From NCBI GenBank assembly GCA_030840415.1, contig JAVEEO010000373.1:1-18153 (forward strand): a stretch of 18,153 bases of DNA, written 5' to 3'. The translations under genes and the position numbers were made by a program. This DNA comes from Pseudonocardiales bacterium (GTDB lineage: Bacteria; Actinomycetota; Actinomycetes; Mycobacteriales; Jatrophihabitantaceae). This document shows positions 1 to 7,660 of the stretch, piece after piece (the first letter of the stretch is position 1; every line of letters begins with the position of its first letter). Under the pieces are notes generated by a model. The model did not search any database. It had not been told where the DNA came from and was given only the letters and a program-made list of their open reading frames with translations.

Positions 1-2
1 CA

Positions 3-1742
3 GGCCAGCGCACCACCGACGCGACCGCCGCGACGGCCGCGATCGGTCGCAGCCTGACCGGGCTCGGCGACGGCGCCCGCGGCAGCCTGCGGGTCACCGG
101 GCTCAGCGACCGGCAGGCAGGCTCGGCGACCGCCGACTACGACGCCAACTGGCAGCTGCCGGGAGTAGCCACGCCGTGGAGGTACAGCGGCTCGCTGCCG
201 ATGGTGAAGCAGGCCGACAGCTGGCGGGTCAGCTGGGACGCCAGCGACATCCACCCCCAACTGGTCGACGGCTCGCACCTGGTGCTCCAGCGCACCCAGC
301 CGGCCAGGGCGGCCCTGACCGACCGCACCGGCAGCCCGCTCTTCACGCCCACCCCGGTGGTGACAGTCGGCATCAACCCCGCCGGCGTCCGCGATCTGGC
401 CGCCCTGGCCGCTCAGCTGGCCGCGGTGCCGGCCCTGCAGACCAGCGCGGCCGAGATCACCAGCAATGTACGGGCGGCGGCTAAGAACCAGTTCGTTCCG
501 ATCATCACGCTGCGCCGGGCCGCCTACGAGCAGATCAAGCCCCAGATCTTCAACCTGCCCGGTACCCAGTTCCAGTCCGACACCAGGCTGCTGCCGCCCA
601 CCTCGAACTTCGCCGAGCCGCTGCTGGGCAGCATCGGCCCCGCCACCGCCGAGATCATCGCGGCCTCGAAGGGGCAACTCGAGGCGGGTGACACCGTCGG
701 GCTGTCCGGCTTGCAGCAGGCCCTGGACGCCCAACTGCGCGGCACTCCCGGCGTCGCGGTGTACGCCGCCAGCGATACCGACAACGCCCTGGGCGCCAAG
801 CTGGGCACGGTCAGCGCACCGGTGCCCGGCAAGCCGGTCCGGCTGACGCTGGACTCCCGGCTCCAGCAGGCCGCCGACGCCACCCTGGCGGCCGAGGACC
901 GGCCGGCCGCGATCGTGGCGCTGCAGCCGTCCACCGGCAGGATCCTCGCCGTCGCCAACAGCGCCGCCGCCCCCGGCGATATCGCGCTGAGCGGCCAGTA
1001 CCCCGCTGGTTCCACCTTCAAGATCGCCACCTACACCGCCGCGCTGCAGGCCGACCCGGCACTGGCCGCCGACACCGAGGTGGACTGCCCGCCCACCGTC
1101 ACTGTCGACGGCCGGACCTTCGAGAACGAGAACCGTTTCTCGCACGGCAAGATCCCGCTGAGCGCTGCCTTCGGCTACTCCTGCAACACCACCGCCATCG
1201 ACCTGGCCACCAAGCTGCCGGCTGGTGCCCTGGCTTCCGCGGCCGGCGACCTCGGCCTCGGCGGTAACTGGACGCTGCCGGTGCCGGCGTTCTCCGGCTC
1301 GATCCCGGCCACCGCCTCGGGCACCGAGCAGGCTGCGGAGGCGATCGGTCAGGGCAAGGTGCTGGTCAGCCCGCTGCTGATGGCCTCGATGGCCGCCGCC
1401 GCGGCCTCGGGCCGGCCGGTTGCGCCGTCACTGGTCGACGGCCAGCAGGCCAGTCCCGGGCAGGTGCTGGGAAGCCGGGTGACCAGCACCCTGAACGCGC
1501 TGATGCGGGCCACCGTCGCCATGCCCGGTGCCACCGGGTACGCGCTGCTGCACGACCTGCCCGGTGAGCTCCGCGGCAAGACCGGCACCGCGGAGTTCGG
1601 CACCGACACCCCGCCCAAGAGCCATTCCTGGTTCGCCGGCACCCGCGGCGATCTGGCGGTCGCGGTGTTCGTCTACGGCGGAGAGAATTCCACCACCGGA
1701 GCGGTTCCGTTGACCCGGCAGTTCTTCACCAAGGTGCCGTGA
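3..1742 (+). CDS. penicillin-binding protein, class B type with NTF2-like N-terminal domain (5' end missing)
   Basis: C-terminal 579 residues of a D,D-transpeptidase that cross-links peptidoglycan outside the membrane. The frame is open from base 3, so the real start and any signal or lipoprotein anchor lie upstream of the window. The first ~90 residues look like the end of a MecA_N/NTF2-like domain, followed by a dimerisation-type linker. The transpeptidase motifs are complete: STFK (1011-1022, nucleophile Ser), SCN (1179-1187) and KTGT (1578-1589). The domain order matches the mycobacterial Rv2864c type of penicillin-binding lipoprotein; that family link is from memory, not from a search. 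It ends 18 bases before the start of the next gene, which has its own -10 box. Function is sure; the exact paralogue is not. Confidence 0.93.
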   Translation, partial: GQRTTDATAATAAIGRSLTGLGDGARGSLRVTGLSDRQAGSATADYDANWQLPGVATPWRYSGSLPMVKQADSWRVSWDASDIHPQLVDGSHLVLQRTQPARAALTDRTGSPLFTPTPVVTVGINPAGVRDLAALAAQLAAVPALQTSAAEITSNVRAAAKNQFVPIITLRRAAYEQIKPQIFNLPGTQFQSDTRLLPPTSNFAEPLLGSIGPATAEIIAASKGQLEAGDTVGLSGLQQALDAQLRGTPGVAVYAASDTDNALGAKLGTVSAPVPGKPVRLTLDSRLQQAADATLAAEDRPAAIVALQPSTGRILAVANSAAAPGDIALSGQYPAGSTFKIATYTAALQADPALAADTEVDCPPTVTVDGRTFENENRFSHGKIPLSAAFGYSCNTTAIDLATKLPAGALASAAGDLGLGGNWTLPVPAFSGSIPATASGTEQAAEAIGQGKVLVSPLLMASMAAAAASGRPVAPSLVDGQQASPGQVLGSRVTSTLNALMRATVAMPGATGYALLHDLPGELRGKTGTAEFGTDTPPKSHSWFAGTRGDLAVAVFVYGGENSTTGAVPLTRQFFTKVP

Positions 1743-1747
1743 GTTTG

Positions 1748-1753
1748 TACGGT
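1748..1753 (+). promoter_or_regulatory. -10 box (TACGGT) of a leaderless promoter
   Basis: TACGGT fits the TANNNT consensus and is followed by 7 nt and then the ATG at 1761. Transcription would start at or next to the start codon, which favours ATG 1761 over the in-frame GTG at 1752. Confidence 0.5.
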
Positions 1754-1760
1754 GGGTTAC

Positions 1761-2216
1761 ATGACCACCAACGATGCGCACGTCCATGACAGTCCCGAGG
1801 GTTGGGTAGCCGACCACATCCAGCGCTACGTGGAGACCGGCGGTCAGGAGGGACACGTCTGGAACGGGGTGCCAACCCTGCTGCTCACCACCAAGGGCCG
1901 CAAGAGCGGCAAGCTGCGCCGGACCGCACTGATCTACGGCACCTCCGGCTCGTCCTACATCGTGGTCGCCTCCAAGGGAGGCGATGAGAACCATCCCGCC
2001 TGGTACCTGAACCTGGCCGAGAATCCCGAGGTCGCCGTACAGGTGGGTGCCGAGGACTTCGTCGCGACGGCCCGGACCGCGGACGAGTCGGAGAAGGCGG
2101 AACTCTGGCAGCTGATGTGCCAGATCTGGCCCGCATACCAGGAGTACCAGACCAAGACCGACCGGCCCATCCCGGTGGTCGTGCTTGATCCGGTCGAGTC
2201 AGGCGCCGAGGCCTGA
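1761..2216 (+). CDS. Ddn-like F420H2-dependent reductase (nitroreductase/deazaflavin-dependent oxidoreductase family)
   Basis: A 151-residue protein of the split beta-barrel family that includes mycobacterial Ddn, which uses reduced F420 to reduce quinones or nitro compounds. Family signatures are visible: the N-terminal part leading to TLLLTTKGRKSGKLRRT, a strand YGTSGSSYIVVASKGG, and HPAWYLNLAENPEV, the typical 'NPAWYHNLxANP' box. Length is normal for the family. The ATG at 1761 was chosen because a TANNNT box lies 7 nt upstream; GTG 1752 would add only three residues. No obvious SD. It seems to be a single gene between the PBP and the two-component pair. The physiological substrate cannot be told. 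Confidence 0.88.
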   Translation: MTTNDAHVHDSPEGWVADHIQRYVETGGQEGHVWNGVPTLLLTTKGRKSGKLRRTALIYGTSGSSYIVVASKGGDENHPAWYLNLAENPEVAVQVGAEDFVATARTADESEKAELWQLMCQIWPAYQEYQTKTDRPIPVVVLDPVESGAEA

Positions 2217-2350
2217 CCCGGGCGGCTGAACCTGGCGTGAGCAGCTGAACGGGCCCGGGCGGCTGAACGGGTCCGGGCGGCTGAACGGGTCCGAGCGGCT
2301 GAACCGGGTCCGGACGGCTGAACCGGGTCCGGGCGGCTGAACCCTGTGAA
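2217..2350. repeat. seven-copy 18-19 bp tandem repeat
   Basis: The core CTGAAC, mostly inside GGCGGCTGAACGGGTCCG, recurs with first bases at 2226, 2245, 2263, 2281, 2299, 2318 and 2337, giving steps of 19, 18, 18, 18, 19 and 19. The outer copies are the most degenerate. It starts directly after the stop codon of the Ddn-like gene and lies about 110 bp before the response-regulator promoter. Open frames across it are repetitive Pro/Gly-rich shadows. Its role is unknown. Confidence 0.85.
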
Positions 2351-2395
2351 TCCGGCGGGGTCTCATACCGCCGCTCGGCCCGGACGGCTGGATTC
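2348..2395. other. inverted repeats able to form a stem-loop between the tandem repeat and the response regulator
   Basis: GAATCC (2348-2353) pairs with GGATTC (2390-2395). Directly inside, GGCGG (2354-2358) pairs with CCGCC (2368-2372) across a 9-nt loop. No U-tract follows, so it may be a U-less terminator for the Ddn-like gene or a chance structure. Confidence 0.3.
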
Positions 2396-2461
2396 CGCGC
2401 GAAACCGACGGCTCGTACCTGATCCTGATGTTCAAGTGACCGCTGCGAGCCCCGGGCCTCG

Positions 2462-2467
2462 TACAGT
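2462..2467 (+). promoter_or_regulatory. -10 box (TACAGT) of a leaderless promoter for the two-component operon
   Basis: TACAGT is followed by exactly 6 nt and then GTG 2474, the start codon of the response regulator. Confidence 0.55.
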
Positions 2468-2473
2468 TCGGCT

Positions 2474-3223
2474 GTGCCGACGGTACCGACTGTGACATCC
2501 AGCCAGCCGGCACCGTCGCCACTGCGCGGCCTGATCCTGGTGATCGAGGATGAGCCGGCGATCGCCGAGCTGATCCGGCTGAACCTCGCAGGGTCCGGCT
2601 TCGGTGTCCACCTCGAGCGCGACGGCGAGACCGGTCTGGCCGCGGTGAGCCGGTGGCGTCCGGCGGCGGTAATCCTGGACGTCGGACTGCCCGGCATCGA
2701 CGGGGTGGAGGTGTGCCGCCGGCTGCGGGCCGCCCAGGACTGGACCCCGGTGCTGTTCGTGACCGCCCGCGACGACGAGGTGGACCGGATCGTCGGCTTG
2801 GAACTCGGCGCCGACGACTACGTCACCAAGCCGTTCTCGCCCCGTGAACTCGTCGCCCGGGTGGCCTCGGTGCTGCGCCGCAGCCAGCGGGTCACCGATG
2901 CCCCGGCGACGCTGCAAGTCGGGTCGGTCCGCCTCGACCCGGCCGAACGCCGAGTGCATGCCGGCGACCGGGAGGTCGCGCTGACGGCCACCGAGTTCGA
3001 CCTGCTCGCCTACCTGATGCGCCGTCCCGGCCGGGTGTTCGGACGGGAGCAACTGCTCAGCGAGGTCTGGGGCTACTCCGCGGTCGCCGGTGCGCGCACC
3101 GTGGACGTCCATATCGCCCAGGTACGCGCCAAGCTGCGCGAGGCCAGCCCGATCCGGACGGTTCGCGGGGTCGGCTACGCCGTCGAGGCCGGCCGGGCGC
3201 CGGACGAATTCGGGGCTCGATGA
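2474..3223 (+). CDS. OmpR/PhoB-family response regulator
   Basis: A 249-residue DNA-binding response regulator. Receiver domain at about residues 17-135: the acidic pair is in VIEDEPAI, the phosphoacceptor Asp is D69 in ILDVGLPG, and the conserved Lys is in YVTKPFSP. A winged-helix effector domain follows at about residues 145-240, with FDLLAYLMRRPGRVFGREQLL and a C-terminal RTVRGVGYAV hairpin. GTG 2474 is preferred because of the leaderless -10 box 6 nt upstream. It overlaps the kinase gene by ATGA (stop 3221-3223, kinase ATG 3220), so the two are translationally coupled. The signal and targets are unknown; the nearby tandem repeat is a possible but unproven target. Confidence 0.95.
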   Translation: MPTVPTVTSSQPAPSPLRGLILVIEDEPAIAELIRLNLAGSGFGVHLERDGETGLAAVSRWRPAAVILDVGLPGIDGVEVCRRLRAAQDWTPVLFVTARDDEVDRIVGLELGADDYVTKPFSPRELVARVASVLRRSQRVTDAPATLQVGSVRLDPAERRVHAGDREVALTATEFDLLAYLMRRPGRVFGREQLLSEVWGYSAVAGARTVDVHIAQVRAKLREASPIRTVRGVGYAVEAGRAPDEFGAR

Positions 3224-4635
3224 GGGTGCGCACCACGCTGGCCCAGCGGATCTCGGCGCTGGCCGTCGGGATTGCGGTGATCACCGCGCTGCTGGCCGGG
3301 GTACTGGCCGCCAGCCTCGTGCACCGCTCGAACACCGACGCCGCCCGCGGCACCCTGGGCAACCTGGCGGACGTGGCCCGGGCGGCGGCGGACCAGGGAC
3401 CGAATGCCGAGAACAGCCAGGTACGCGCGCGCGGCATCCTGCGCACCCTGGGCATCCAGTCGGCCTCCATCGACGCCGCCGGAAACGTCAGCACCAACAG
3501 CCCGTTGCTGCGCGCGACACTGAGCGCCGCCGACGTCCGCACGGTGCTGGCCACCGGCTCGCTGTCGGTGCAGCGACGGGTGCAGGGCCAGCGGGTGCTG
3601 ATCGAGGCCCGAGGCACCCGGACCGGTGGGATCGCGCTGGCCCAGCGCCGGTCCGAGGCCACCGCGGCCACCGACCGGGCGATCCGGCAGATCGTCTGGG
3701 CGCTGCTGGTCGCGGTGGCCGGCGCGGCGGTGCTGGGCCTGCTGGTCGCGGTCCGGATCTCCCGGCCGCTGCGCCGGACCGCGGCCGCCGCGCACGCTCT
3801 GGCCGAGGGCCGCCGTGACGTCGCGGTGCGCGCCGAGGGTCCTGCCGAGGTGGCCGAGGTGGGAATGGCGGTGAACACCCTGGCCGCGGCGCTCTCGCAC
3901 TCCGAGGCTCGCCAGCGGGAATTCCTGTTGTCGGTGTCGCACGAGCTGCGCACCCCGCTGACCGCGATCACCGGCTACGCCGAATCACTGGCCGACGGCG
4001 TGGTGCCTGCTGAGCAGGCGGCCGGCGTCGCGACCATCGTGCTGGCCGAGGCGCAGCGCCTGGACCGGCTGGTGGCCGACCTGTTGGACCTGGCCCGCCT
4101 GGACGCGCAGGAATTCCGCATCGACCTGCTCGAGGTCGACGTCGAGCAGCTGTGCCGGGACGCCGGGCGGGTCTGGGCCGGTCGGTGCGCGGCGGTCGGC
4201 GTCCGGTTCGAGCTGGACCTGCCGCCCGATAGGGGCCGGCTCGACCTACCGGCCGGCGCCCCGGGCCCCGGCACTGTCCGGACGGATCCAGCGCGGCTGC
4301 GGCAGGTCCTGGACGGCTTGCTGGAGAACGCACTGCGGGTGACGCCGGCCGGTGCCCCGGTGGTGCTGGCGACCCGCTTCGAGCAGGCTCCGGATGGCCG
4401 GCCGCTGGTGGTGGCAGAGGTACGCGACGGCGGTCCGGGCCTGACCGAGGCCGACGTCGCGGTGGCCTTCCAAAGGTCGGCGCTCTACGAGCGCTACCGC
4501 GGCTTGCGGCAGGTGGGCACCGGGCTGGGCCTGGCCATCGTCGCCGGACTCGTCAACCGGCTCGGCGGCGGCATCGAAGCCGGCCGCGCCCCGGAGGGCG
4601 GGGCTCGCTTCACGGTGCGATTGCCGGCCGGCTGA
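3220..4635 (+). CDS. membrane sensor histidine kinase
   Basis: A 471-residue kinase partner of the preceding regulator. TM helix 1 is at about residues 13-35, followed by an extracytoplasmic sensor region (about 36-158), TM helix 2 (about 160-180) and a HAMP linker (about 180-235). HisKA holds SVSHELRTPLTAITGYAESL with phosphoacceptor H241. The ATPase domain has an N box (LLENALRVTP), G1 (VRDGGPGL) and G2 (GTGLGLAIV). All key residues are present, so it should be active. The sensor loop has no family I recognise. The start is fixed by the ATGA overlap. It is convergent with the secreted protein gene that ends at 4765. Confidence 0.95.
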   Translation: MRVRTTLAQRISALAVGIAVITALLAGVLAASLVHRSNTDAARGTLGNLADVARAAADQGPNAENSQVRARGILRTLGIQSASIDAAGNVSTNSPLLRATLSAADVRTVLATGSLSVQRRVQGQRVLIEARGTRTGGIALAQRRSEATAATDRAIRQIVWALLVAVAGAAVLGLLVAVRISRPLRRTAAAAHALAEGRRDVAVRAEGPAEVAEVGMAVNTLAAALSHSEARQREFLLSVSHELRTPLTAITGYAESLADGVVPAEQAAGVATIVLAEAQRLDRLVADLLDLARLDAQEFRIDLLEVDVEQLCRDAGRVWAGRCAAVGVRFELDLPPDRGRLDLPAGAPGPGTVRTDPARLRQVLDGLLENALRVTPAGAPVVLATRFEQAPDGRPLVVAEVRDGGPGLTEADVAVAFQRSALYERYRGLRQVGTGLGLAIVAGLVNRLGGGIEAGRAPEGGARFTVRLPAG

Positions 4636-4659
4636 GTCCGAGCCACCGCCCACCCAAGC

Positions 4660-4737
4660 CGGCCGGAAGTCGCGGTCCGAAGCGCTGCTGAGCACCACGA
4701 CCGAAGTCGGCCGGGGTCGCGGTCCGCAGCGCTGCTG
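4660..4737. repeat. imperfect direct repeat of about 30 bp, two copies
   Basis: Copy A (4660-4690) and copy B (4708-4737) share CGGCCGG, GTCGCGGTCCG and AGCGCTGCTG with few differences, set 48 bp apart. They fill most of the gap between the convergent kinase and secreted-protein genes. A small hairpin, CGAC-CGAA-GTCG (4698-4709), lies at the junction. Could be a local duplication; a terminator role is possible but not shown. Confidence 0.6.
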
Positions 4738-4764
4738 GATGCAGGGCCGATCCGGAGCCGGGCC

Positions 4765-5325
4765 TCAGTCCCTCACTGTGACGATGTGCTGAGCGGTCAA
4801 GCTGCTCGTCCCGGTGCCGGTGACGGCCACTTTGTCACCGGTGTGCACGTCGCCGATCGCTCCGACCGTCCCACCGGCATTGCCCTGGCCGTTGTTGCCC
4901 GGCTGACCCTTGCCCGGGCCCATGCCCGGACCGCTCTTGCGCAGGTGCACCTTGGTGTCACTGGTGACCGCGTAGGTCTGCGACACCCCGTCGGCGGCCT
5001 TGACGGTGATCGAAGTGGCCGAGACCGCGGTGACCGCGCCCCGGATCGCGTTGTGGGTGATGTAGTTGCTCTTGTTATCGCGGTCAGGAGTGACCCACTG
5101 GGCGTGCAGGGCCCGGCCGAGGGCACGCAACCCTGGCCGGTCGGCCTTCGGTCCGCGACGGGCGCCAGGCCCCGGGGTGACGGCGCCCGGCTTGGCCGGC
5201 GCGCTGGCCGAGCCGGAGGCGCTGGGCGGCGGGGCGCTGCTACCGCCGGAGGCGGCCAGCGCGGCGGTGCCGGCACCAAGCACCACGGCCGCCGCTGAGG
5301 CCGCGAACACGATCTTCTTCAACAT
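4765..5325 (-). CDS. secreted DUF5666-like protein
   Basis: A 186-residue exported protein. Signal peptide MLKKIVFAASAAAVVLGAG... has a probable cleavage after ALA near residue 24. A Ser/Ala/Pro-rich spacer follows, then a beta-rich domain with G-AVTAVSATSITVKAADG, VTSDTKVHL and GDKVAVTGTG, the pattern of the DUF5666 small-barrel domain. A Gly/Asn/Gln-rich loop interrupts the domain. ATG 5325 was chosen because AGGAG lies 7 nt upstream and the signal peptide begins there; a longer frame to 5382 lacks these. No catalytic motif is visible. Convergent with the two-component operon; a link to the kinase (for example as an envelope-stress output) is only a guess. Confidence 0.8.
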   Translation of the reverse strand: MLKKIVFAASAAAVVLGAGTAALAASGGSSAPPPSASGSASAPAKPGAVTPGPGARRGPKADRPGLRALGRALHAQWVTPDRDNKSNYITHNAIRGAVTAVSATSITVKAADGVSQTYAVTSDTKVHLRKSGPGMGPGKGQPGNNGQGNAGGTVGAIGDVHTGDKVAVTGTGTSSLTAQHIVTVRD

Positions 5326-5451
5326 GGTGATCTCCTGTCGAGACGCTGCCTGAAGTGGACCCTGCCGACGGTGCCGCGTCAAGGTTCGCAGCCGAGCAGG
5401 GAAATGTCAGGGTTGTGTTCGAACCGCGCCGGGCCGCGGCTGGCCGCCCAC

Positions 5452-5457
5452 TAGGCT
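5452..5457 (+). promoter_or_regulatory. -10 box (TAGGCT) of a leaderless promoter
   Basis: TAGGCT, then 6 nt, then GTG 5464, start of the acetyltransferase gene. Confidence 0.5.
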
Positions 5458-5463
5458 GGCCGG

Positions 5464-6006
5464 GTGAGCCTCGAGCTGCACCTGGCGGCGCCGGCCGAGC
5501 TGGACGCAAGCACCCTGTACCGGATTCTCCAGCTCCGGGTGGACGTCTTCGTGGTGGAGCAGCACTGCCCGTATCGCGAGTTGGACGGCCGTGACCTGGA
5601 GCCGGGCACCCGGTGGCTGTGGGCCACCGACGCCGACACCGCAACTGACGCCAACGCCGGCACTGGCACTGGCATCGAGGACGGCCCGGTACTGGCGACC
5701 CTGCGCATCCTGCGGGAGGGCCGCGGCACCGCCCGGATCGGTCGGGTCGCCACCGCCCCGCAGGCCCGCACCGGCGGGATAGCCACCGCCCTGATGCGCC
5801 GCGCCCTCGACGTGCTGGACACCCAAGGCTGGGAGAACACCCCGGTCGAGATCGTGCTGGACGCCCAGACCCCGCTGGCCGGCTGGTATCAGCGGTTCGG
5901 CTTCGAGGCCAGCGGTCCCGAGTTCGTCGAGGACGGCATCAGCCATCTGCCGATGCGCCGGCCACCGGCGTCTGCCGATAGGCGTCCAGATCGAAGCGGG
6001 ACGTGA
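5464..6006 (+). CDS. ElaA-type GNAT N-acetyltransferase
   Basis: A 180-residue GNAT enzyme that should transfer acetyl from acetyl-CoA to an unknown amine. The ElaA signature LRVDVFVVEQHCPYRELDGRD is present, followed by TRWLW, the strand VLATLRIL, RIGRVATAPQARTGGIATALM (acetyl-CoA pyrophosphate loop) and WYQRFGFEASGPEFVEDGISH. A Thr/Asp/Gly-rich insert (about 5638-5685) between two core strands is built of near-repeated GCC/ACC/GAC codons and looks like slippage growth in a surface loop. GTG 5464 fits the leaderless -10 box. The 3' end runs 68 bp into the convergent monooxygenase gene. Confidence 0.88.
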   Translation: MSLELHLAAPAELDASTLYRILQLRVDVFVVEQHCPYRELDGRDLEPGTRWLWATDADTATDANAGTGTGIEDGPVLATLRILREGRGTARIGRVATAPQARTGGIATALMRRALDVLDTQGWENTPVEIVLDAQTPLAGWYQRFGFEASGPEFVEDGISHLPMRRPPASADRRPDRSGT

Positions 6007-7459
6007 GCCGCCGGAACGCGTAGGTGGTACGCGGCCACAGCGCGACGTTGCGGCCGGAAGCGTCGAGGTACCAGCTGCGGCAGCCGCCGGTGCTCCACAC
6101 GGTGCGCCGCATCCGCCGCTGCAGGTCGGCATTCCAGGCCTGCTCGGCAGCGGCGTCGGCCTCCACGGCGGCCAGGCCGTGCCGGCACATCCGGTGCCAG
6201 GCGTCCACCAGGTAGGCGACCTGCGACTCGATCTGTAGGACCATGGACGAGTGCCCGAGGCCGGTGTTGGGCCCGACGATCAGGAACAGGTTCGGAAAGC
6301 CGTGCACGGTGCTGCCCTTGTAGCCCTGGACCCCGCGCTCGGCCCACACCTGGGCCAGCGTCCGGCCGGCCGGCCCGGTGATCAGGTCGGCGATCGGCTG
6401 CTCGGTGGCCTGGAAGCCGGTGGCCACGATCAGCACGTCGGCCGGGCGTGCCGTTCCGTCCGCGGTGACGACGGCGTCGCCGGTCAGGTGTGAGATCGGC
6501 TCGGTGACCAGCTCGACGTTGTCGCGGGCCAGCGCCGGATACCAGTCGCTGGAGATCAGCACCCGCTTGCAGCCCAGCGCGAAGTGCGGACGGGCCTTCG
6601 CGCGCAGCACCGGGTCCGCGATCGCCCGGTTGATGTTGGCCAGCGCCGACCTGCTCACCAGCGAGCCGAGCCGCGGCAGCGCGATGAACATCGGCACGGT
6701 CGCCTCGCGGCCGAGATAGGTCAGGGCACGCAGCAACCGCTGCAGGCCCGGGACGCGGCGCATCGCCAGCCGCTCCAGCCGCCGGTACCGCCGGTCGTGG
6801 CGCGGCAGCACCCAGGGCGCGGTGCGCTGGTACACGTCCAGGCTTGCCACCTGGCCGGCGATCGCGGGCACCAACTGGATCGCCGAGGCACCGGTGCCGA
6901 TCACTGCCACCCGCTTGCTGGCCAGCGGCTGCCGATGGTCCCACCGCGCGGAGTGGAACACCGCACCGTCGAAGTCGTCCAGGCCGGCCAGGTCGGGGAG
7001 CTTCGGCTCTGACAGCGCACCAGCCGCCGACACCAGCAGGTTGGCCGCCACCGGCCCGGCGGAGGTCTCGATCCGCCACAGCGCGCAGGCCTCGTCCCAG
7101 CGGGCGGCGAGGAACTCCACGCCGAACCGGAACCGGTCCAGCACGCCGGAATCCCGGGCCACGGTCCGCAGGTAGTCCTGAATCTCCGGCTGCGGGGAGA
7201 AGGACCGGGACCAGTCCGGGTTCAGCGCGAAGGAGAAGGAGTACAGCTGGGACGGCACGTCGCAGGTCGCGCCCGGATAGGTGTTGTCGCGCCAGGTGCC
7301 GCCGACCTCAGCGCCCCGGTCGATGCACAGGAAGTCCTGTTCGCCGCTGGCGGCCAGCTTGACGGCACAGCCCAGACCGCCGAAGCCGGCACCGACGATC
7401 AGCACCGCCACCCGGTCGGGCAACGCCGCGGTATCGGCCACCGCCGGCCCCTCGATCAT
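5939..7459 (-). CDS. flavin-containing Baeyer-Villiger-type monooxygenase
   Basis: A 506-residue FAD/NADPH monooxygenase that inserts or adds oxygen to ketone or related substrates. FAD Rossmann motif GAGFGG is at residues 23-28; the Baeyer-Villiger fingerprint FxGxxxHxxxWD is at F163-D174; the second (NADPH) Rossmann motif begins VIGTGASA (G188); an IVATGF motif lies late. Length is normal. The start at 7459 is supported by TAGGCT 6 nt upstream. It is divergent from tetR with an operator-like palindrome between them, so control by that regulator is likely. Its last 68 bp overlap the convergent acetyltransferase gene. Substrate is unknown. Confidence 0.92.
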   Translation of the reverse strand: MIEGPAVADTAALPDRVAVLIVGAGFGGLGCAVKLAASGEQDFLCIDRGAEVGGTWRDNTYPGATCDVPSQLYSFSFALNPDWSRSFSPQPEIQDYLRTVARDSGVLDRFRFGVEFLAARWDEACALWRIETSAGPVAANLLVSAAGALSEPKLPDLAGLDDFDGAVFHSARWDHRQPLASKRVAVIGTGASAIQLVPAIAGQVASLDVYQRTAPWVLPRHDRRYRRLERLAMRRVPGLQRLLRALTYLGREATVPMFIALPRLGSLVSRSALANINRAIADPVLRAKARPHFALGCKRVLISSDWYPALARDNVELVTEPISHLTGDAVVTADGTARPADVLIVATGFQATEQPIADLITGPAGRTLAQVWAERGVQGYKGSTVHGFPNLFLIVGPNTGLGHSSMVLQIESQVAYLVDAWHRMCRHGLAAVEADAAAEQAWNADLQRRMRRTVWSTGGCRSWYLDASGRNVALWPRTTYAFRRLTSRFDLDAYRQTPVAGASADG

Positions 7460-7465
7460 GGACCG

Positions 7466-7471
7466 AGCCTA
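7466..7471 (-). promoter_or_regulatory. -10 box (TAGGCT) of the monooxygenase promoter
   Basis: On the minus strand TAGGCT is followed by 6 nt and ATG 7459. The operator-like palindrome at 7477-7501 would lie between its -10 and -35 positions. Confidence 0.5.
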
Positions 7472-7476
7472 GGCGT

Positions 7477-7501
7477 TGCCAGCATCCCTACGATGCTTGC
7501 A
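7477..7501. promoter_or_regulatory. 25-bp palindrome, candidate TetR operator
   Basis: Left arm TGCcAGCAT (7477-7485) and right arm ATGCTtGCA (7493-7501) match in 8 of 9 pairs around a 7-nt centre. It covers the tetR -10 box and the -10/-35 spacer of the divergent monooxygenase promoter, the classical place for a TetR-family operator that controls both genes. Confidence 0.65.
7489..7494 (+). promoter_or_regulatory. -10 box (TACGAT) of the tetR promoter, inside the palindrome
   Basis: TACGAT, then 6 nt, then ATG 7501. This ATG opens a 9-codon frame, not the present tetR frame, which supports 7501 as the ancestral tetR start. Confidence 0.55.
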
Positions 7502-7530
7502 TGACGGTGGCGCGGCGGGTCCGGCTATGA
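7501..7530 (+). CDS. 9-residue leader ORF, probable remnant of the original tetR start
   Basis: Reads MTVARRVRL then TGA. Its stop overlaps the downstream ATG 7527 as ATGA. The ending RRVRL reappears in the regulator as KRVRLSPD after the minisatellite; joining the two copies gives MTVARRVRLSPDARREQ, a normal TetR N-terminus. It may now work as a leader that delivers ribosomes to ATG 7527. Confidence 0.5.
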   Translation: MTVARRVRL

Positions 7531-7660
7531 CTGCTACCCCCAGGACCGCTACCCCCGGGAACGCTACCCCCAGGACCGCTACCCCCGGGACCGCTACCCC
7601 CACGACCGCTACCCCCACGACTGCTACCTCCGGGACGGCCACCACCAAGCGGGTCCGGCT
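7515..7660. repeat. 12-bp direct repeats flanking a minisatellite
   Basis: GCGGGTCCGGCT occurs at 7515-7526 and 7649-7660, 134 bp apart. 134 is not a multiple of three, so the insert shifts the frame between the copies. Recombination between the copies would rebuild an uninterrupted frame from ATG 7501. Confidence 0.85.

Noticed and set aside
2217..2350. CRISPR array
   Set aside because: The 18-19 bp units are contiguous with no unique spacers, and no cas gene is present.
2199..2522. Minus-strand Pro/Gly repeat protein over the tandem repeat
   Set aside because: Only a translation of the DNA repeat, antisense to the response-regulator promoter.
5889..7079. 396-codon minus-strand frame within the monooxygenase
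   Set aside because: Out-of-frame shadow; the monooxygenase frame carries both Rossmann motifs.
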